DNA of 33,903 nt from CAYORM01 sp964406375. GTDB lineage: Bacteria; Pseudomonadota; Alphaproteobacteria; DSM-16000; Inquilinaceae. Numbering within the stretch: position 1 is the first letter of the stretch; each line of letters begins with the position of its first letter. Below, one piece after another: positions 30,760-33,903 of this stretch. The notes below the pieces were generated by a model. The model searched no databases and was not told where the DNA came from. It saw only the letters and a list, made by a program, of their open reading frames with translations. The DNA lies in assembly GCA_964406375.1 (NCBI GenBank), contig CAYORM010000032.1:1-33903 (forward strand), written 5' to 3'. The position numbers were made by a program, and so were the translations under genes.

Positions 30760-32259
30760 TCAGACAGGGGCCGGCGCCGCGCTGTGCGCCGCCAGCACGT
30801 AGTCGCGGATCGCCTCCCCCTCGGGCGAGCCGGTGGTGATCGCCTCGGGCAGCACCGTCACCTCGTGCAGGAGCTGCAGCCGCAGCACATCGCCATTGTC
30901 GAACTCCGGCACCACACCGGCGAAGGCGAAGCCCAGCGCCTCGAGGGCCGGGCAGGCGGTGGCCGTGGCGGCGCTGCCGAGCGGCAGGTCGAGATGGATG
31001 ACCTCGGCGCCCTGGCGCAGCAGACGGTCGCGATGCCCGCGCACCGCATCGACGGCATCCGCGCCGATCTCGCGCAGCGCGATGTGGCCGAGACGGATGT
31101 CGGTGCGCAGCTTGATCTCCACGGCGGACGCGCCGGCCACGGCATCCGCCGCCGCGCCACCGGCCGGTGACGGAGCGAGCGCCCGGTCGAGCGGCAGCCG
31201 GCCGTAGATCCGCTCCAGCATCGCGCGGTGCCGTTCCGGCGGATGGATGATGCGGCGCGGCGCCGGGGCCGCGGGATAGAAGAACAGCATCACCGCCGCG
31301 CGGTGCTCGCTGCGCTCGGCCCCCGCGATGAAGCGCGCCTCGAGCGTCCCGGGGACATAGCCGAGCAGCAGCCCCGTCTCCACCGCCCCCATCTTGACGT
31401 TGCCGCGCTGGCTGTAGGGATGGCGGGTCACGGCGTCGCTGAACAGCCCGTAAAGCCCCTGGCGCGCCGCCTCTTCGGCGAGGGCCGTCTTCATCGCCTT
31501 GAAGAGGTTCTGCCCGCGATAGCGCGGATCGACCACCGCCACGGCGCTCTCGGCCACGGTCGCATCGGCCCGGTCGCGCAGCATCGCGATATGCCCGACG
31601 ATCTCGCCGGCCTCGTTCTCGGCGACGATCGACCACATCATCCGGGTCTCGAGCGCCTGCCGCACGCGGTCGGGGTAGTAGACGAAATCCGCGTAGCTGT
31701 AGCCATAGGAGCGGTAGATGCAGCGCGACAGCGCGAAGGCGTCGTCCACCCGCATCGGGCGCAGCTTCGCCTGATCGGCGGCAGGCGGCGGCTGGGCCCC
31801 CGGGGCGGGGCGCTCGACGCCGGGATATTCGTCGATGCCGCGCGCCGGCAGGCGGCGCGTGAACTCGATCGCCATCCCCGCCTTGCCGCGGTTGAGGAAG
31901 CGGACCTCCTCGGCGAAGGCGCGCATCAGCGCGATGCCGGTCGCGGCCCCGCCCTCCTCGTCCGTCGCGCCGTCCTGGCCGAGCTTGTCGGGGTCGATCG
32001 GCAGGCCCTGCCAGGCGAAGGCGACCTTCAGCGCGTCGCCCTCGGGCGCGATCTCGATATCAAACTCCCCCGTCTCGCCCGGGTCGAAGCCGTGCTCGAC
32101 GATGTAAAGGCAGCTCTCCTCGACCGCGAGTTCGAGCCGTCGCAGCGCCTCGCGGTCGAGGCCGTAGCCGCCGAGAATCCCCACGACGAAATCGCGTGCC
32201 GGCGCCACGAACCGTGTCTCCGCCGCCACGCTCAGCCGCGCCAGCCGTCGCCCGTCCAT
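30760..32259 (-). CDS. Degenerate RsbW-like ATPase domain fused to GNAT acetyltransferase
   Basis: A 499-residue fusion. Residues 5-138 follow the RsbW anti-sigma kinase fold (RRLELAVEESCLYIVEHGF, GGAATGIALMRAFAEEVRF), but the N-box Asn is Tyr52 and the DxGxG box reads WQGLP (83-87), so ATP binding is doubtful. A Pro/Ala linker (140-163) leads to a GNAT domain (about 165-335) with acetyl-CoA motif DPRYRGQNLFKAMK. A third part (about 370-490) ends ACPALEALGFAFAGVVPEF, like the C-terminal half of another GNAT domain. The start at 32259 is chosen because the RsbW-type homology begins there. Substrate unknown; regulation by partner binding is a guess. Confidence 0.85.
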   Translation of the reverse strand: MDGRRLARLSVAAETRFVAPARDFVVGILGGYGLDREALRRLELAVEESCLYIVEHGFDPGETGEFDIEIAPEGDALKVAFAWQGLPIDPDKLGQDGATDEEGGAATGIALMRAFAEEVRFLNRGKAGMAIEFTRRLPARGIDEYPGVERPAPGAQPPPAADQAKLRPMRVDDAFALSRCIYRSYGYSYADFVYYPDRVRQALETRMMWSIVAENEAGEIVGHIAMLRDRADATVAESAVAVVDPRYRGQNLFKAMKTALAEEAARQGLYGLFSDAVTRHPYSQRGNVKMGAVETGLLLGYVPGTLEARFIAGAERSEHRAAVMLFFYPAAPAPRRIIHPPERHRAMLERIYGRLPLDRALAPSPAGGAAADAVAGASAVEIKLRTDIRLGHIALREIGADAVDAVRGHRDRLLRQGAEVIHLDLPLGSAATATACPALEALGFAFAGVVPEFDNGDVLRLQLLHEVTVLPEAITTGSPEGEAIRDYVLAAHSAAPAPV

Positions 32260-32437
32260 CGGCCCTGCTCCGTCCCCGTCCGTCCTGTGCGGGACGATCC
32301 GGGAAGCGTCACCGCGGCGCAAGAGGGGACCGCCCGCCAGGCGCGGGGCGCGCCGGATCAGCGCGCTGCAGCCGGCAGGTCCGCCGGGACCGGCCGGCCT
32401 CGCACCCCCTCGCGCCGATCCACTCAGCGGCGCCGGT

Positions 32438-33625
32438 TCACACCTCCAGCTCCAGCGACACCCAGGCGGCGTCGCGGCGGCTCGAATCGACGGCGGCCTC
32501 GATGAACTTCACACCGCGCGCCCCGTCCTCGACCGTCGGGACCTGCAGCGAGAGCGGATCGGGCGCACGGCCTTCGAGGCGGGCGAGGATCTGCTCGGCG
32601 GTGTCCTTGTAGATCTGGGCGAAGCCCTCGAGATAGCCTTCGGGATGGCCGGAGGGGACGCGCGTGGCATGCGCCGCCACCGGGCCGGCGCCATGGCCGC
32701 CGCGCGTCAGCCGCCGGGTCGGCTGGCCGAGCGGAGCGAACCACAGCTCGTCGGGCCGTTCCTGGCGCCATTCGAGGCCGCCCTTGGTGCCGTAGACCCT
32801 GAGCGCGAGGCCGTTCTCGCAGCCCGGTGCCACCTGGCTCGCCCAGATCATGCCGCGCGCACCCGAGGCGTAGCGCAGCATGATGTTGGCATTGTCGTCG
32901 AGCCGCCGCCCGGGGACGAAGGTCGACAGATCGGCCGCCAGCGCGGTTGGCGTCACCCCGGTCACGAAGGCGGCGAGGTTGTAGGCGTGGGTGCCGATGT
33001 CGCCGACGCTGCCGGCCGGGCCGCTGCGCGCGGGGTCGGTGCGCCAATCCGCCTGTTTCTGGCCCGACCGCTCGATCGGTTCGGCGAGCCATTCCTGCGG
33101 GTACTCCGCCTGCACCACGCGCAACGCGCCGATCTCGCCCGCCGCGACCATCGCGCGCGCTTGGCGGATCATCGGATACCCCGTGTAGTTGTGCGTCAGG
33201 GCGAAGACGAGCCCGGTCCGTCGCACCGTCTCGACGAGGTCGAGCGCGTCAGCGAGGCTCGTCGTCATCGGCTTGTCGCAGATCACATGGATGCCGGCCT
33301 CGAGGAAGGCCTTGGCCGGGCCGTGATGCACGTGGTTCGGCGTGACGATGGCGACCGCGTCGATGCGGTCGGGGCGGTTGCGCTCACCCTCCACCATCTC
33401 CTGCCACGAGCCGTAGCCGCGCGCAGGGTCGAGGCCCAGCTCGGCGGCCGAGGCGCGTGCGCGCTCCGGATCCGAGGCGAGGGCGCCGGCCACGAACTCG
33501 TAGCGGTCGTCGATGCGGGCCGCCAGGCGATGCACCGCGCCGATGAAGGCGCCCTGGCCGCCGCCCACCATGCCGAGGCGCAGCCTGCGCCCCGCCTTGC
33601 CGTCCTTGCTGCCGTCGATCGGCAT
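32438..33625 (-). CDS. Gfo/Idh/MocA family oxidoreductase
   Basis: A 395-residue NAD(P)-dependent sugar or polyol dehydrogenase. The Rossmann motif is LGMVGGGQGAFIGAVH (about 17-32). The substrate domain carries VTPNHVHHGPAKAFLEAG, the catalytic lysine in CDKPMTTSLADA, and GDIGTHAYNLAAFVTG with the catalytic Asp/His. Its partner, 23 bp upstream, is a xylose-isomerase-like epimerase, a pairing common in inositol and rare-sugar catabolism. The sugar is not identifiable. An imperfect hairpin at about 32371-32398 lies after its stop, without a T-run. Confidence 0.94.
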   Translation of the reverse strand: MPIDGSKDGKAGRRLRLGMVGGGQGAFIGAVHRLAARIDDRYEFVAGALASDPERARASAAELGLDPARGYGSWQEMVEGERNRPDRIDAVAIVTPNHVHHGPAKAFLEAGIHVICDKPMTTSLADALDLVETVRRTGLVFALTHNYTGYPMIRQARAMVAAGEIGALRVVQAEYPQEWLAEPIERSGQKQADWRTDPARSGPAGSVGDIGTHAYNLAAFVTGVTPTALAADLSTFVPGRRLDDNANIMLRYASGARGMIWASQVAPGCENGLALRVYGTKGGLEWRQERPDELWFAPLGQPTRRLTRGGHGAGPVAAHATRVPSGHPEGYLEGFAQIYKDTAEQILARLEGRAPDPLSLQVPTVEDGARGVKFIEAAVDSSRRDAAWVSLELEV

Positions 33626-33648
33626 GTCCTTCCTCCGTCCCGGTCCGG

Positions 33649-33903
33649 TCAGCCGATGCCCAGCATCCGCCGATTCGCGGCGTCATCGGTGCCGGCCGCC
33701 GCGAAATCGTCGAACGCCCTGCCGGCGACCTTGATGATGTGTGAGGCGATGAAGGGCGCGCCCTCCGCAGCCCCCTGCTCGCTGTCCTTCAGGCAGCACT
33801 CCCACTCCAGCACCGCCCAGCCGTCGAAGCCGTACTGGGTGAGCTTGGCGAAGATGGCGCCGAAGTCGACCTGCCCGTCGCCGAGCGAGCGGAAGCGCCC
33901 GGC
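33649..33903 (-). CDS. Sugar phosphate isomerase/epimerase (xylose isomerase-like TIM barrel), 5' end cut off by the window
   Basis: The reverse strand is open from the window edge to a TGA at 33651-33649, giving the last 84 residues. They include GDGQVDFGAIFAKLTQYGFD, then WAVLEWECCLKDSEQGA and a C-terminal SHIIKVAGRAFDDFA. This is the last strand-helix of the AP-endonuclease-2/IolE-IolI fold, with the late glutamate of the metal site in LEWEC. It precedes the Gfo/Idh/MocA gene by 23 bp, so the two form an operon whose other genes lie to the right. Confidence 0.9.
   Translation of the reverse strand, partial: AGRFRSLGDGQVDFGAIFAKLTQYGFDGWAVLEWECCLKDSEQGAAEGAPFIASHIIKVAGRAFDDFAAAGTDDAANRRMLGIG

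Noticed and set aside
32371..32398. A terminator after the Gfo/Idh/MocA gene.
   Set aside because: The stem (GCCGG/CCGGC plus GGTCC/GGACC with an internal loop) is imperfect and no T-run follows on the minus strand.
1..33903. CRISPR array, insertion sequence, prophage or defence island.
   Set aside because: No direct repeats with spacers, transposase, integrase, phage structural or restriction genes were seen, and base composition is even across the window.

Overview
The window comes from a high-GC Gram-negative bacterium, most likely an alphaproteobacterium of Rhodospirillales/Rhizobiales type. The evidence is the form of ribosomal protein L28, the gene families present, strong G/C use at third codon positions, and a RutR-controlled reductive pyrimidine operon of the kind found in that class. 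Coding density is very high and no gap exceeds 300 bp. I saw no rRNA or tRNA gene, insertion sequence, prophage or CRISPR array, so this looks like ordinary chromosome rather than an island.

Left part (1-7.9 kb). The 3' end of lutB overlaps lutC (lactate oxidation), followed by an Smr-domain gene. A minus-strand trio follows: TerB-like protein, DUF1330 protein and a ROK-family kinase homologue. Divergent from it are glgC and glgA (ADP-glucose and glycogen synthesis) and then a MOSC-domain protein.

Middle part (7.9-17 kb). rpmB has a clear sigma-70 promoter, a hairpin at the start of its leader and a strong terminator. A yhhQ-tgt pair follows; the Tgt resembles the variant that salvages queuine directly. 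Then come an aldo/keto reductase, the conserved tesA / ybbA-ybbP divergent cluster, a Bax inhibitor-1 family protein and a small membrane protein.

Pyrimidine part (17-26.6 kb). This is the most coherent system in the window. A minus-strand run of eight genes starts at a RutR-type palindrome and ends at a hairpin plus U6 terminator. It holds preT and preA (dihydropyrimidine dehydrogenase), a lipoprotein of unknown function, an M20-family N-carbamoyl amino acid hydrolase, and an ABC importer (ATPase, two permeases, NMT1/THI5-type binding protein). A RutR-like TetR regulator is divergent from it, and both promoters share the operator. Dihydropyrimidinase, the middle enzyme of the pathway, is absent from the locus.

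Right part (26.6-33.9 kb). A DinG-type iron-sulfur helicase with an apparently decayed exonuclease domain is followed by a TTC38-like TPR protein. Next are an unusual fusion of a degenerate RsbW-like ATPase domain with a GNAT acetyltransferase, a Gfo/Idh/MocA oxidoreductase, and the 3' end of a sugar phosphate isomerase/epimerase gene.
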